From Dietzia massiliensis (GTDB lineage: Bacteria > Actinomycetota > Actinomycetes > Mycobacteriales > Mycobacteriaceae), in the NCBI RefSeq assembly GCF_018390595.1, contig NZ_JAHBAV010000017.1:1-63197 (forward strand): a stretch of DNA of 63,197 bases, in the 5' to 3' direction. A model generated the notes under the pieces. It was given only the letters and a program-made list of their open reading frames with translations. It was not told the origin of the DNA and searched no databases. The position numbers and the translations under genes were made by a program. The stretch's first letter is position 1. Each line of letters begins with the position of its first letter. Positions 16,728 through 25,589 of this stretch are shown in pieces.

Positions 16728-18086
16728 ATGAGCATCGCGCTCTCACTACTAGTGGGCGTCGTGGTCGTACTCGCGATCACCGCGCTGACGGGCTACTTCG
16801 TGGCCCAGGAATTCGCCTTCATGGCCGTCGACCGCTCCCGCATGGGGGCGGCGGCCGAGAAGGGCGACCCCGTCGCCGAACGGGTCCTCGGCGTCACCAG
16901 ACGCACGTCGTTCATGCTCTCGGGCGCACAGCTCGGGATCACCGTCACCACCCTCGTCGTGGGGTACGTCGCCGAACCGCTCATCGGCCGGGCGATCGGT
17001 GACCTCCTCGGCCTCGCCTCGGTGCCGCAGGCCGTCGGCGTGGGCGTGGGCACGGTCCTGGCACTGCTGTTCTCGACCGTCGTCCAGATGCTCTTCGGCG
17101 AGCTCGTGCCGAAGAACCTCGCGATCGCCAAGCCCGAGCCCGTGGCCCGGTGGCTGGCCCGGTCCACCGCCATCTACCTCGCCGTGTTCGGCTGGATCAT
17201 CGGCCTGTTCGACAAGGCCTCCGAGGCGCTGCTCAAGGCGGTCGGCATCGAGCCCGTGCACGACAAGGAGCACTCGGCCACCGCTCGCGACCTCGAGCAC
17301 ATCGTCGCCGAGTCGGGCGAGGCCGGCGAACTCTCCCCCGAGCTCAGTCGGCTCCTCGACCGGATGCTCGACTTCCCCGGGCAGCCGGCCGAGCACGCGA
17401 TGATCCCGCGTTCGCGCACCGACGTGGTCCGCGCCGAGGACTCCGTCGACGAGGTGCTGTCCAAGATGGCGACGGGACACACCCGCTACCCCGTGGTGGG
17501 CGAGGACTCCGACGACGTGATCGGCATCGTCGACCTGCACGACCTCCTCGTGCTCTGTGGCGACGACACCGACGGCTCGCTGACCCAGGTGTCGACGGTG
17601 ATGCGCGCCCCGATCCGGGTGCCCACGTCGCTGCCGCTGCCCGAGGTGGCGGCCCGACTGAGCGCCCAGAACTCCGAGATGGCCGTGGTCGTGGACGAGT
17701 ACGGCGGGTTCGCCGGCGTCGTGACCATGGAGGACATGGCCGAGGAGATCGTCGGCGAGATCGCGGACGAGCACGACCCGCAGGCCGCGGACGCCCCGGT
17801 CAGCGAGGGGCTGGGCTGGGTCGTCACCGGCGACACCCACCTCGACGAGGTGGAGCGTCTCCTCGACATCACCCTCCCCGAGGTCGACGCCGAGACACTC
17901 GGCGGCCTGGTCATCGAGACGATCGGCGACCTGCCGGACGTCGGCGCCCGCGTCGACATCCCGCTGCCGGACACGGACGTCCTCGAGGAGATCTCCGCCG
18001 ATCGCGTCCTGCGGACCGAGGTCCGCCGCATCGAACGCCGCGTCCCCGCGGAACTGCACGTCGTGGTCGAGGAGGCCGCACGATGA
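16728..18086 (+). CDS. CNNM/HlyC-CorC family membrane protein with CorC domain
   Basis: 452 residues. Order: CNNM transmembrane domain (about 1-190, with SGAQLGITVTTL and FGELVPKNLAIA), a CBS pair (about 205-330, including VVVDEYGGFAGVVTMED) and a C-terminal CorC/HlyC transporter-associated domain (about 345-430). The family is called hemolysin but its better-studied members export or sense Mg2+ and Co2+. The ATG at 16728 is fixed by the strong but hairpin-buried ribosome site GAAGGGGG. It overlaps the next gene by four bases (ATGA). A second such pair lies at 60463-63028. Confidence 0.9.
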   Translation: MSIALSLLVGVVVVLAITALTGYFVAQEFAFMAVDRSRMGAAAEKGDPVAERVLGVTRRTSFMLSGAQLGITVTTLVVGYVAEPLIGRAIGDLLGLASVPQAVGVGVGTVLALLFSTVVQMLFGELVPKNLAIAKPEPVARWLARSTAIYLAVFGWIIGLFDKASEALLKAVGIEPVHDKEHSATARDLEHIVAESGEAGELSPELSRLLDRMLDFPGQPAEHAMIPRSRTDVVRAEDSVDEVLSKMATGHTRYPVVGEDSDDVIGIVDLHDLLVLCGDDTDGSLTQVSTVMRAPIRVPTSLPLPEVAARLSAQNSEMAVVVDEYGGFAGVVTMEDMAEEIVGEIADEHDPQAADAPVSEGLGWVVTGDTHLDEVERLLDITLPEVDAETLGGLVIETIGDLPDVGARVDIPLPDTDVLEEISADRVLRTEVRRIERRVPAELHVVVEEAAR

Positions 18087-19186
18087 CCCCCACCACCACC
18101 CTTCTCGCCGCCGACGCCGACGGTGGGATCATGAGCAACCCCTGGGTCGTCCTGGTGGCGACCGTCCTGCTCATCGCGGCGTCCGCGTTCTTCGTGGCCG
18201 TCGAGTTCTCGCTCATCTCCGCCCGCCGGCACCGGCTCGAGGACGACGCCGCGCACAGTGCCGCGGCCCGCGCGGCCCTCAAGAACGCGTCCGAGCTGAC
18301 GCTCCTGCTCGCCGGCGCCCAGCTCGGCATCACGCTGTGCGCGCTGGCGCTGGGCTCCATCACCAAGCCTGCCGTGCACCACTGGCTCACCCCGGTGTTC
18401 GCCGGGTGGGGGCTGCCGCTGTGGACCGCCGACGTCATCGCGTTCATCCTGGCGCTGATCATCGTCACGTTCCTGCACCTCGTGGTGGGCGAGATGGCCC
18501 CCAAGTCGTGGTCCATCACCCACCCCGAGTACTCGGCCACCCTGTTGTCGCTGCCGATGCGCGGCTTCCTGTGGCTGACCCGCCCGCTGCTGCTCGTGCT
18601 CAACAACACCGCCAACGCGATTCTGCACCGCCTGGGCGTCGAGGCCGTGGACGAGGTCGCCGCGGGCCAGGACGCCGACTCGCTGCGTGAGCTCGTCCGG
18701 CACTCCGGCGAGGCCGGGACGCTCGACGACACCCATCAGCGGCAGCTGCTCAGCGCCCTCGAGCTGCAGGAGCTCACCGTGGGCGACCTGCTCGGCGAGC
18801 GCGACCTCGATCAGCCCGCCGTGCCCGAGGAGATGTCCTCGGTCGGCGTCGACGCGGGCCCGGACGAGATCCGCGACACCGCCCGCCGCACCGGCCATCT
18901 GCGCCTGCTGGTCCTCGAGGACGACACCGCGGTCGGCGTGGTCCACGCGCGGGACGCGATCAACGTCGACGGCGACGCCACGGCCCGGGAACTCATGCGG
19001 CCGAGCCTGTCCCTCGAGCACGATCTGACGGTCGCCGAGGCGTTCCGCAGGATGCGTGAGGCGCGCGCCCACCTCGTCGTCGTCGAACAGTCCGGCGGGC
19101 ACCCGGGCACCCACGTCTCCGAGGTGCGGGGCGTCCTCACGCTCGACGACGTGGTCCGGCGCCTCCTGCCGGTCACCTCGGCCTGA
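18083..19186 (+). CDS. CNNM/HlyC-CorC family membrane protein, short form
   Basis: 367 residues. CNNM membrane domain (LAGAQLGITLCALALG, GEMAPKSWSITHPE) followed by a CBS pair, but no terminal CorC domain. ATGA overlap with the preceding long form implies coupled translation and probably a heteromeric Mg2+/Co2+ transporter (inference). The membrane domain has APKSW where the partner has VPKNL, a divergence in the conserved PKN motif. Transcription probably ends at the hairpin at 19206-19236. Confidence 0.88.
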   Translation: MTPTTTLLAADADGGIMSNPWVVLVATVLLIAASAFFVAVEFSLISARRHRLEDDAAHSAAARAALKNASELTLLLAGAQLGITLCALALGSITKPAVHHWLTPVFAGWGLPLWTADVIAFILALIIVTFLHLVVGEMAPKSWSITHPEYSATLLSLPMRGFLWLTRPLLLVLNNTANAILHRLGVEAVDEVAAGQDADSLRELVRHSGEAGTLDDTHQRQLLSALELQELTVGDLLGERDLDQPAVPEEMSSVGVDAGPDEIRDTARRTGHLRLLVLEDDTAVGVVHARDAINVDGDATARELMRPSLSLEHDLTVAEAFRRMREARAHLVVVEQSGGHPGTHVSEVRGVLTLDDVVRRLLPVTSA

Positions 19187-19205
19187 CCCACGCACCGCGA
19201 CGACA

Positions 19206-19236
19206 CGCCCCCGGGAGGACTGGCCTCCCGGGGGCG
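19206..19236. terminator. 13-bp GC hairpin terminator
   Basis: A perfect stem CGCCCCCGGGAGG (19206-19218) with CCTCCCGGGGGCG (19224-19236) around the loop ACTGG, 20 bases after the CNNM stop and 23 before the end of the convergent DUF4112 gene. No long T run follows, as usual for this GC range. It may serve both directions. Confidence 0.85.
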
Positions 19237-19258
19237 TTCCCCGTCGGCGCGGCGCGGG

Positions 19259-19795
19259 TCAGAACACCAGGCCGATGAGCCTGAGCAGTCCCCACAGCGC
19301 CAGGCCCACCAGGCCGAGGAGCACCAGCAGGATGAGCCCCACGGCGCCGACCGCGCGCAGGAGGTAGCCGCGGGCGTCGGTGTCCACGCGGCGCCCCTCG
19401 GCGATGGCGCGGTCCACCAGCCGAAGGTTCTTGGAGGTGGCCTTGTGCGCGACGTCGGCGACGTCGCCGACGAGGGGCACCACGCCGAGCGCGGCGTCGA
19501 CCAGGTAGTTCCACCCCATGCGGAACAGCAGGTGGACGGGGATGCGATTGCGCACGGCCTCGGCGAACACGGCCGCGGCGACCACCGTGCCCACCGCGTC
19601 ACCCACCACCGGCACGAGGCCGATCACCGGGTCCAGCCCCACGCGGTAGTTGGTGCCCGGCACCCGGACGAGGTCGTCGAGGACTCGCGCGAGGCCGGCG
19701 GTCACCGGCGAGGCGCCCGGACGGTCGGCGGGTGCCCGCGCGGAGCGAGACGTCGGGGCGGAGCGGGGAGTCGGCGCGGGGCGGGGGTCGGTCAT
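19259..19795 (-). CDS. DUF4112 domain-containing membrane protein
   Basis: 178 residues. The DUF4112 signature is clear: LDPVIGLVPVVGDAVG and ALGVVPLVGDVADVAHKATS, two repeated PxVGD segments, then a C-terminal membrane helix rich in Leu and Gly (about 155-178). The first 35 residues are Arg/Pro/Ser-rich and disordered. Function of the family is unknown. TACCCT ends eight bases before the ATG, a leaderless-type start. Convergent with the CNNM pair. Confidence 0.85.
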   Translation of the reverse strand: MTDPRPAPTPRSAPTSRSARAPADRPGASPVTAGLARVLDDLVRVPGTNYRVGLDPVIGLVPVVGDAVGTVVAAAVFAEAVRNRIPVHLLFRMGWNYLVDAALGVVPLVGDVADVAHKATSKNLRLVDRAIAEGRRVDTDARGYLLRAVGAVGLILLVLLGLVGLALWGLLRLIGLVF

Positions 19796-19884
19796 GGCGC
19801 CCGAGGGTAGCGGGTCGGCGCCGGGCCCGAGCTCAGCGCGCCGACGCTGCTGCGGTCGGCGCCGGAGTCTGGTTTCGTGGAGGA

Positions 19885-21852
19885 ATGCCGCTCACGCCCC
19901 TCCGCCAGCCGCTCTCCTCCTCGCCGCGATCCGGCCGCAACCCCCGCGCGTCCGGGCCCCGGACTCGCCGGCCCGCCGGCCTGGTTGCGGCGGCCCTCGC
20001 CGTCGTCATGGTCGGGTCCGGCTGCGCGGCGCTGACCGGGGACACCGGCTCCGACGAGCTCCAGCAGTTCCTCTCCGCGCTCGAGGCCGGCGACGTCGCC
20101 GGGGCGGCCGCGATGACCACCGACCCGGCCGCCGCGGAGGAGACGCTCGCGGCGAACATCGAGTCGATGGGGTTCACGCCGACCCTGTCGATCGACACGC
20201 CCGAGGGGGACCGGCGCCCCGACAAGGACCCCGTGCCCGTGGAGATCACGTGGGACATGGGCGTCGCCGGAGGCGGCGGGGGTGAGGGTGACGACGACGA
20301 GGGCGGCGCCGACCCGGCCGGCGGGGGCGGTGAGCCGTCGCCCGCGCCGCGCGTGGTCACGACCACGGGTGAGGCGGCCACGACCAAGGTGGACGACCAG
20401 TGGAAGGTGCAGTGGGCGCCGACTATCCTCGACACCCGTCTCGAACCGGGTGGCTACCTGGCGTTCTCCGAGATCCTCGACTACGACACGTCCGTCCTCG
20501 ACCGGACGGGCGCGCCGCTGCTGCAGTGGACTCCGGTCACGGCGGTGACGCTCGCCCCGGACGCCGCCGGGAGCGCCGACGCGGTCGCGGCCCTGGTGAG
20601 CGCGGCCGCCCCGACCATCACCGGGCAGTCGATCCGCGACGGCATGGCGCAGGCCGGCGACCAGCCGTACCAGGTGGTCGCGCTGCGGCCCAGCGACATC
20701 GACCCGATCCGCGAGCGACTCGCCGCGGTCCCCGGCGTGAGCCTGCCCGAACAGGGCCAGCTGATCCGCACCGACCGCGAGCTCCGCTCCCCGGTGCTGG
20801 ACGGACTGCCCGACGCGTGGCTCGCGGCGCTGCAGGCCGAGGGCGGGTGGCGTGCAGAGATCGTCAACCCGGGCGTCGAACCGATCGAGCTCGGCAGCGC
20901 GCCGGTCGGGGAGGTCGAGGACCTCGTCTCCACCGTCCAGATATCCGTGCAGCAGGCCGCGGCGGACGCGGTGGCCGGCACCGGACTGGCGGCGTCGATC
21001 GTCGCCATCCAGCCGTCGACCGGCGGGATCCTGGCCGTGGCGCAGAACTCCGCCGCCGACCAGCAGGGGCCAGTGTCGCTCGAGGGCCGCTTCCCGCCCG
21101 GCTCCACATTCAAGGTGGTCACCACGGCCGCCGCTCTGCAGTCGGGCGTCGTGGGCCCCGACGAGATCGTGCCGTGCCCGGCGTCGATCACCGTCTCCGG
21201 CCGGACGATCCCCAACGACGACGACTTCAACCTGGGCCCGGTGCCCCTGGAGACCGCCTTCGCCCGCTCCTGCAACACGAGCCAGGCCGTCATCAGCGAC
21301 CGCCTCGAACCGACCGCCATGAAGGACACGGCCGCGCAGCTGGGCCTGGGGGTCGGCTTCTCCGGGCCGGGGATGAGCCCGTCGTGGTTCACCGGCTCGG
21401 TGCCCGTCACCGACCGCGGCCCGGCGCGCGTGGAGGCCGCGATCGGCCAGGGCGAGGTACTGGCCAGCCCGTTCGGCCTGGCCGTCATGCAGGCCTCGGT
21501 CGCGAACGGTGGGCGGATGATCCTGCCGCAGGTCGTCACGGGGATGCCCGCGGTGGCCAATGACTCCCCCGAGCCGCTGCCGCCGGGCGTCGTGGACACC
21601 CTGCGCCGCTACATGGAGGAGGTCGTGCGCAGCGGCACCGCGACCGCCGCGAACTCGGTCCCGGGGCTGATCGGCAAGACCGGCACCGCCGAGGTCGGCA
21701 GCGGCCCGTCGCACGGTTGGTTCGTGGGATCGACCGGCGACATCGCCGTGGCGGTGCTCATCGAGGGCGCCGACTCCTCGGTCCCGGCGGTGGAGATGGC
21801 CGCCGACTTCCTCGGCGCCGCGGGGCAACCCGCCCCGCTCCCCGCGGGCTGA
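19885..21852 (+). CDS. penicillin-binding lipoprotein (MecA-N plus transpeptidase), PBPlipo-like
   Basis: 655 residues. D,D-transpeptidase that crosslinks peptidoglycan. Order: lipoprotein signal with VGSGC (lipid Cys47), NTF2-like MecA N-terminal domain (about 55-185) interrupted by a Gly/Asp/Glu-rich loop near 130-150, dimerisation region, then the transpeptidase domain (about 330-650). The active-site motifs are STFK (Ser407, Lys410), SCN and KTG (Lys598). Layout matches mycobacterial Rv2864c. The ATG at 19885 has a GGAGG ribosome site. The following SDR starts 17 bp later from its own -10. Confidence 0.9.
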   Translation: MPLTPLRQPLSSSPRSGRNPRASGPRTRRPAGLVAAALAVVMVGSGCAALTGDTGSDELQQFLSALEAGDVAGAAAMTTDPAAAEETLAANIESMGFTPTLSIDTPEGDRRPDKDPVPVEITWDMGVAGGGGGEGDDDEGGADPAGGGGEPSPAPRVVTTTGEAATTKVDDQWKVQWAPTILDTRLEPGGYLAFSEILDYDTSVLDRTGAPLLQWTPVTAVTLAPDAAGSADAVAALVSAAAPTITGQSIRDGMAQAGDQPYQVVALRPSDIDPIRERLAAVPGVSLPEQGQLIRTDRELRSPVLDGLPDAWLAALQAEGGWRAEIVNPGVEPIELGSAPVGEVEDLVSTVQISVQQAAADAVAGTGLAASIVAIQPSTGGILAVAQNSAADQQGPVSLEGRFPPGSTFKVVTTAAALQSGVVGPDEIVPCPASITVSGRTIPNDDDFNLGPVPLETAFARSCNTSQAVISDRLEPTAMKDTAAQLGLGVGFSGPGMSPSWFTGSVPVTDRGPARVEAAIGQGEVLASPFGLAVMQASVANGGRMILPQVVTGMPAVANDSPEPLPPGVVDTLRRYMEEVVRSGTATAANSVPGLIGKTGTAEVGSGPSHGWFVGSTGDIAVAVLIEGADSSVPAVEMAADFLGAAGQPAPLPAG

Positions 21853-21869
21853 ACCGGTAGTTTCGGCTC

Positions 21870-22784
21870 ATGCGCCTGCCCAAGGTCCCCCTCCCCACAC
21901 TCTCCCTGCCCGCGGTCTCCCTGTCCGCCCTGCCGCTGCCCGGGTGGGATCGACTGCCCTTCTCGTCGTCGTCCCCCTCCCCCGCCGACACCCACCGCCG
22001 CGTCCTCGTCACCGGCGGCGCCTCCGGACTCGGGTTGGCACTGGCCACCGCGTTCCTCGAGCGCGGCGACCGCGTGATCGTCACCGACCTGGCCCCCACC
22101 GACGCCCGGCCCGACACGATCCCCGCCGACGCCCGCTACCTGCGCCTCGACGTGCGCTCGGAGGACGAGTGGCAGGCCGCGCGCGACGAGGTCGAGTCGA
22201 TCTGGGGCGGCCTCGACGTGCTGGTCAACAACGCCGGCATCGCCCAGGGCGGGCGCATCGAGATGCTCACCGAGGACGACTGGCGGCAGATCGTCGACAT
22301 CAACCTGCTCGGCGTGGCCCGCGGCTGCCGCACGTTCGTGCCGATGCTCAAGGCGCAGGGCAGCGGTCGGATCGTCAACACCGCCTCCCTCGCCGGGCTC
22401 GTGCACCCGCCCACCATGTCCTCCTACACCGCCGTCAAGGCCGCCGTCGTGGCGATCTCCGAGAGCCTGCGCTGGGAACTCGAGCCGTTCGGCGTGGACG
22501 TGTCCGTGATCTGCCCGTCGTTCTTCCGCACCAACCTCGCCTCGAGCCTCAACTCCTCCGACCCCGCCGCCAGCGGGTTCGCGAGCAAGCTCATCGACCG
22601 CTCCGAGCGTGGCGCCGCCGAGATCGCCGCCGAGGTCATGACCGGGCTCGACGCCGGGCGGTTCCTCATCCTCCCCGACCCCGAGGCGCGGAAGTCCTAC
22701 CGAGGCAAGCGGCTCCTGCCCGCCGCCTACGAGAAGACGATGACCGAGATGGGTCGGAAGTTCGCGCGCGCCACCCGCGAGTAA
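21870..22784 (+). CDS. short-chain dehydrogenase/reductase
   Basis: 304-residue classical SDR: cofactor motif TGGASGLGLA, NNAG, catalytic Ser in NTASLAG and YTAVK with the active Tyr and Lys. Ahead of the Rossmann domain is an odd leader of about 40 residues (LPKVPLPTLSLPAVSLSALP) with a repeating Leu-Pro/Leu-Ser pattern that is not part of the family. TAGTTT ends six bases before the ATG, supporting this start and a leaderless transcript. It lies just upstream of a FadE and may act in lipid metabolism (inference). Confidence 0.88.
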   Translation: MRLPKVPLPTLSLPAVSLSALPLPGWDRLPFSSSSPSPADTHRRVLVTGGASGLGLALATAFLERGDRVIVTDLAPTDARPDTIPADARYLRLDVRSEDEWQAARDEVESIWGGLDVLVNNAGIAQGGRIEMLTEDDWRQIVDINLLGVARGCRTFVPMLKAQGSGRIVNTASLAGLVHPPTMSSYTAVKAAVVAISESLRWELEPFGVDVSVICPSFFRTNLASSLNSSDPAASGFASKLIDRSERGAAEIAAEVMTGLDAGRFLILPDPEARKSYRGKRLLPAAYEKTMTEMGRKFARATRE

Positions 22785-22794
22785 CCTGTGGGGC

Positions 22795-24612
22795 ATGACC
22801 CCCTCCCACCTCCTGTCCCGCGCCGACCTCGACTTCCTCCTGCACGACTGGCTGCGGGTGTCCGAGCTGACCGGGCGCGAGCGCTACGCCGACCACTCCC
22901 GCGAGACGATCGACGCCGTGCTGGACCTGTCGGCCGAGCTCGCCGAGACCTACTTCGCGCCCCACTTCCGCAAGGCCGACCTCACCGAGCCCCGGCTCGT
23001 GGGCGAGGAGGTCGAGCTCATCCCCGAGATCGGCGAGGCGCTGGCGAAGTTCGCCGAGGCCGACCTCGTGGGCGCGGCGATGGACGAGCGGGTCGGCGGC
23101 ATGCAACTGCCCTACACCGCGTACCTGGCGTGCATGGCCTGGTTCTACGCGGCCAACATCTCCACGGCCGCCTATCCGCTGCTCACCACCGGCAACGCCA
23201 ACCTGCTGCTCGCACACGGCTCCGACGAGCAGATCCGGACGTACGTCGAGCCGATGATCCAGGGCCGGTACACGGGGACGATGTGCCTGTCCGAGCCGCA
23301 CGCCGGCTCCAACCTCGCCGACATCACCACCCGCGCCGAGCCGCAGCCCGACGGTACCTACCGCCTGTTCGGCCAGAAGATGTGGATCTCCGGCGGCGAG
23401 CACCAGATGGCCGAGAACATCGTCCACCTCGTCCTGGCCAAGGTGCCCGGCTCCCCCGCCGGCACCCGCGGCATCAGCCTGTTCATCGTGCCCAAGTACC
23501 TCGTCGACGACGACGGCTCGCTCGGTGAGCGCAACGACATCGTCATCACCGGCCTCAACCACAAGATGGGCTTCCGCGGCACGGTCAACACGATGCCCAC
23601 CCTCGGGCAGGGCATACACACCCCCGGCGGGCGGCCGGGCGCGGTCGGGTACCTCGTGGGCGAGGAGAACACCGGCCTCAAGAAGATGTTCACCATGATG
23701 AACGAGGCCCGGCTCGGCGTGGGCCTGGGCGCCACCGCGACCGGCTACACCGGCTACCTCAAGTCGCTGGACTACGCACGAAACCGGCCCCAGGGCCGGC
23801 CCGCCGGCGCCGATCCGTCGACTCCGCAGGTGATGCTCACCCGTCACACGGACGTGCGGCGGATGCTGCTCGCCCAGAAATCGTACGTGGAGGGCGCGCT
23901 GGCGCTGGGCCTGTACTGCGCGAGACTGGTCGACGACGAGAAGGCGGGCTCGCCGGAGGAGTCGATGGCCGCGAAGACGCTTCTGGACGTCCTCACCCCG
24001 ATCGCCAAATCGTGGCCGTCGCAGTGGTGCCTCAAGGCCAACGAGCTGGCGGTGCAGGTGCTCGGCGGGGCCGGGTACACGATCGACTACGACGTCGAAC
24101 AGCACTACCGCGACAACCGCCTCAACCCGATCCACGAGGGCACCCACGGCATCCAGGGGCAGGACCTGCTCGGCCGGAAGGTCCTCGCCGGCGGCGGCGC
24201 CGGACTGACAGCGCTCACCGGGCGGATCACCCAGAGCTGCGATCGGGCGGCCGCGGCCGGCGGGGTCGTCGCCGAGTTGGCCTCGCTGCTGCGCCCGCGC
24301 GTCACCCGGCTCATCGAGGTCACCACTTCGCTCGCTGAGGTCGGCGCGACCGACCCGGAGGCGTTCCTCGCCGACGCCACCGAGTACCTCGAGGCGACCG
24401 GCCACGTGGTGATCGCGTGGATCTGGATCGAGCAGCTGCTCGCGCTGGGTGACCGGGTGGCGGGCGGTGCCGGCGCCGACGCCTTCGCCGCCGGGAAGCT
24501 CAAGGCGGCCGAGTACTTCCTGCGCCGCGAGCTGCCGATCGTCGACGCCAAGTTCGACCTGCTGGCCGCCGGCGACCGCACGACGCTGGACATGCGCGAC
24601 GACTGGTTCTGA
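22795..24612 (+). CDS. acyl-CoA dehydrogenase, FadE5-like long form
   Basis: 605 residues, the long class of acyl-CoA dehydrogenase. Motifs: MCLSEPHAGSNLADI (FAD loop), WISGGEHQM, QVLGGAGYTIDY and NPIHEGTHGIQGQDLLGRK, which carries the catalytic Glu. A C-terminal helical extension (about 470-605) matches FadE5 (Rv0244c, about 611 residues), which accepts a wide range of acyl chain lengths. TAACCT, overlapping the stop of the SDR, ends seven bases before the ATG. It ends at a strong hairpin at 24613-24660. Confidence 0.9.
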   Translation: MTPSHLLSRADLDFLLHDWLRVSELTGRERYADHSRETIDAVLDLSAELAETYFAPHFRKADLTEPRLVGEEVELIPEIGEALAKFAEADLVGAAMDERVGGMQLPYTAYLACMAWFYAANISTAAYPLLTTGNANLLLAHGSDEQIRTYVEPMIQGRYTGTMCLSEPHAGSNLADITTRAEPQPDGTYRLFGQKMWISGGEHQMAENIVHLVLAKVPGSPAGTRGISLFIVPKYLVDDDGSLGERNDIVITGLNHKMGFRGTVNTMPTLGQGIHTPGGRPGAVGYLVGEENTGLKKMFTMMNEARLGVGLGATATGYTGYLKSLDYARNRPQGRPAGADPSTPQVMLTRHTDVRRMLLAQKSYVEGALALGLYCARLVDDEKAGSPEESMAAKTLLDVLTPIAKSWPSQWCLKANELAVQVLGGAGYTIDYDVEQHYRDNRLNPIHEGTHGIQGQDLLGRKVLAGGGAGLTALTGRITQSCDRAAAAGGVVAELASLLRPRVTRLIEVTTSLAEVGATDPEAFLADATEYLEATGHVVIAWIWIEQLLALGDRVAGGAGADAFAAGKLKAAEYFLRRELPIVDAKFDLLAAGDRTTLDMRDDWF

Positions 24613-24660
24613 CGCGACTGGGCCCGGACCGACGTGGTGTCGGCCCGGGCCCGGGTCGCG
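24613..24660. terminator. GC hairpin after the FadE gene
   Basis: CGCGAC-GGGCCCGG-CCGAC on the left pairs with GTCGG-CCCGGGCCCG-GTCGCG on the right around the loop GTGGT, with one mismatch and a one-base bulge. It directly follows the stop codon at 24612. It is probably a factor-independent terminator, also usable from the convergent side. Confidence 0.75.
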
Positions 24661-24700
24661 TTGCGTGGGAGTTCAGGGCTCCCACTGATGCCCTCGGCGG

Positions 24701-24747
24701 GGTGTTCAGGGCACCTGCCGCAGGTGGCGTCAGGTGTTCAGGGCACC
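24701..24747. repeat. 15-bp direct repeat in the FadE/fasciclin spacer
   Basis: GGTGTTCAGGGCACC occurs at 24701-24715 and 24733-24747, with a partial third copy (GTTCAGGGC) at 24671-24679. It lies between convergent genes, and no function is evident. Confidence 0.8.
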
Positions 24748-24761
24748 GGACGCCGGTCTGC

Positions 24762-25439
24762 TCACTCCTCGGGCATGAGCACCTGGTCGATGAGGTAGAC
24801 GGTGGCGTTCTCGGTCTGGACGCCGCCGCAGACGACGCCGGCGCCGTTGACCATGAGCTCGTCACCCGAGCCGGTGACCTCGAGCTGCGCACCGTTGAGA
24901 GTGGTGTGCTCGCCGACGACCTGATCGGGCGCGGCCTGACCTTCCACCACGTGGTAGGTCAGGATGCCGGTGAGCAGGTCGGCGTCGGTCTGCAGCGACT
25001 GCATCGTGGCCTCGTCGATCTGCGCGAAGGCGTCATCGATCGGGGCGAACACGGTGTACTCGCCGCTGTTCAGGGTGTCGACGAGATCGACCTCCGGATT
25101 GACGCCGCCCGAGACGGCCGAGGTGAGCGTGGTGAGCATGGGGTTGTTAGAGGCGGCGGTGGCGACGGGCTCCATTGCCATACCCTCGACCGAGCCCGGG
25201 CCCTCCGGGTTGGCCTCGGCGTAGTCCGCGCAGCCCGCGCCGACGAGCATGCCGGCAGGCTCCGACTCCATGGTGGAGGTCTCGCTCGCCGACGTGGTGG
25301 TCATGACCGAGGTGGCGGTGCCCTCGGCGGTGTTCTCCGTATCGCTTCCCTCGTCGCTCGAGCAGCCGGCGAGGACGAGACCGGAGACCGCGGCGGCCGC
25401 GGCGATCGACGCGACGCGCCGGGAGATCGTGATGCCCAT
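24762..25439 (-). CDS. fasciclin-domain lipoprotein (Mpt83/Mpt70-like)
   Basis: 225 residues. Signal peptide with lipobox LAGC (lipid Cys26), a Thr/Ser/Glu-rich linker (about 30-65), then a single fasciclin (FAS1) domain with [36 protein letters not shown] and YLIDQVLMP. In pathogenic mycobacteria the homologues Mpt70 and Mpt83 are the major SigK-dependent secreted antigens. Here the sigK-rskA operon lies directly opposite. A CCATCC-N15-CCGAAG promoter-like element sits about 65-90 bases upstream, and the ribosome site GAAAGGA precedes the ATG. The role of FAS1 proteins is adhesion-like but uncertain. Confidence 0.9.
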   Translation of the reverse strand: MGITISRRVASIAAAAAVSGLVLAGCSSDEGSDTENTAEGTATSVMTTTSASETSTMESEPAGMLVGAGCADYAEANPEGPGSVEGMAMEPVATAASNNPMLTTLTSAVSGGVNPEVDLVDTLNSGEYTVFAPIDDAFAQIDEATMQSLQTDADLLTGILTYHVVEGQAAPDQVVGEHTTLNGAQLEVTGSGDELMVNGAGVVCGGVQTENATVYLIDQVLMPEE

Positions 25440-25503
25440 GGTGCGTTTCCTTTCGGTAGGGCCCCGCCGAGTTGGCGGGACTCTGTGCAGTGGGTCACCA
25501 GTG

Positions 25504-25539
25504 CTTCGGCGGGCCATCCGGTCCGGATGGGTGCCGTAG
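25504..25539. promoter_or_regulatory. divergent SigK-like promoters sharing a 17-bp palindrome
   Basis: The perfect palindrome CCATCCGGTCCGGATGG (25514-25530) puts a CCATCC box on both strands. On the minus strand a 15-nt spacer leads to CCGAAG (25509-25504), facing the fasciclin gene. On the plus strand a 14-nt spacer leads to CCGTAG (25534-25539), facing the oxidoreductase-sigK-rskA operon. CCATCC with CCGAAT is the consensus I recall for mycobacterial SigK promoters. The palindrome could equally be a regulator's operator. Confidence 0.6.
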
Positions 25540-25589
25540 GGAATTTGTTTCGTACCGGTCCACCGGGACCCCGGCTCCGAACTCCTGGC

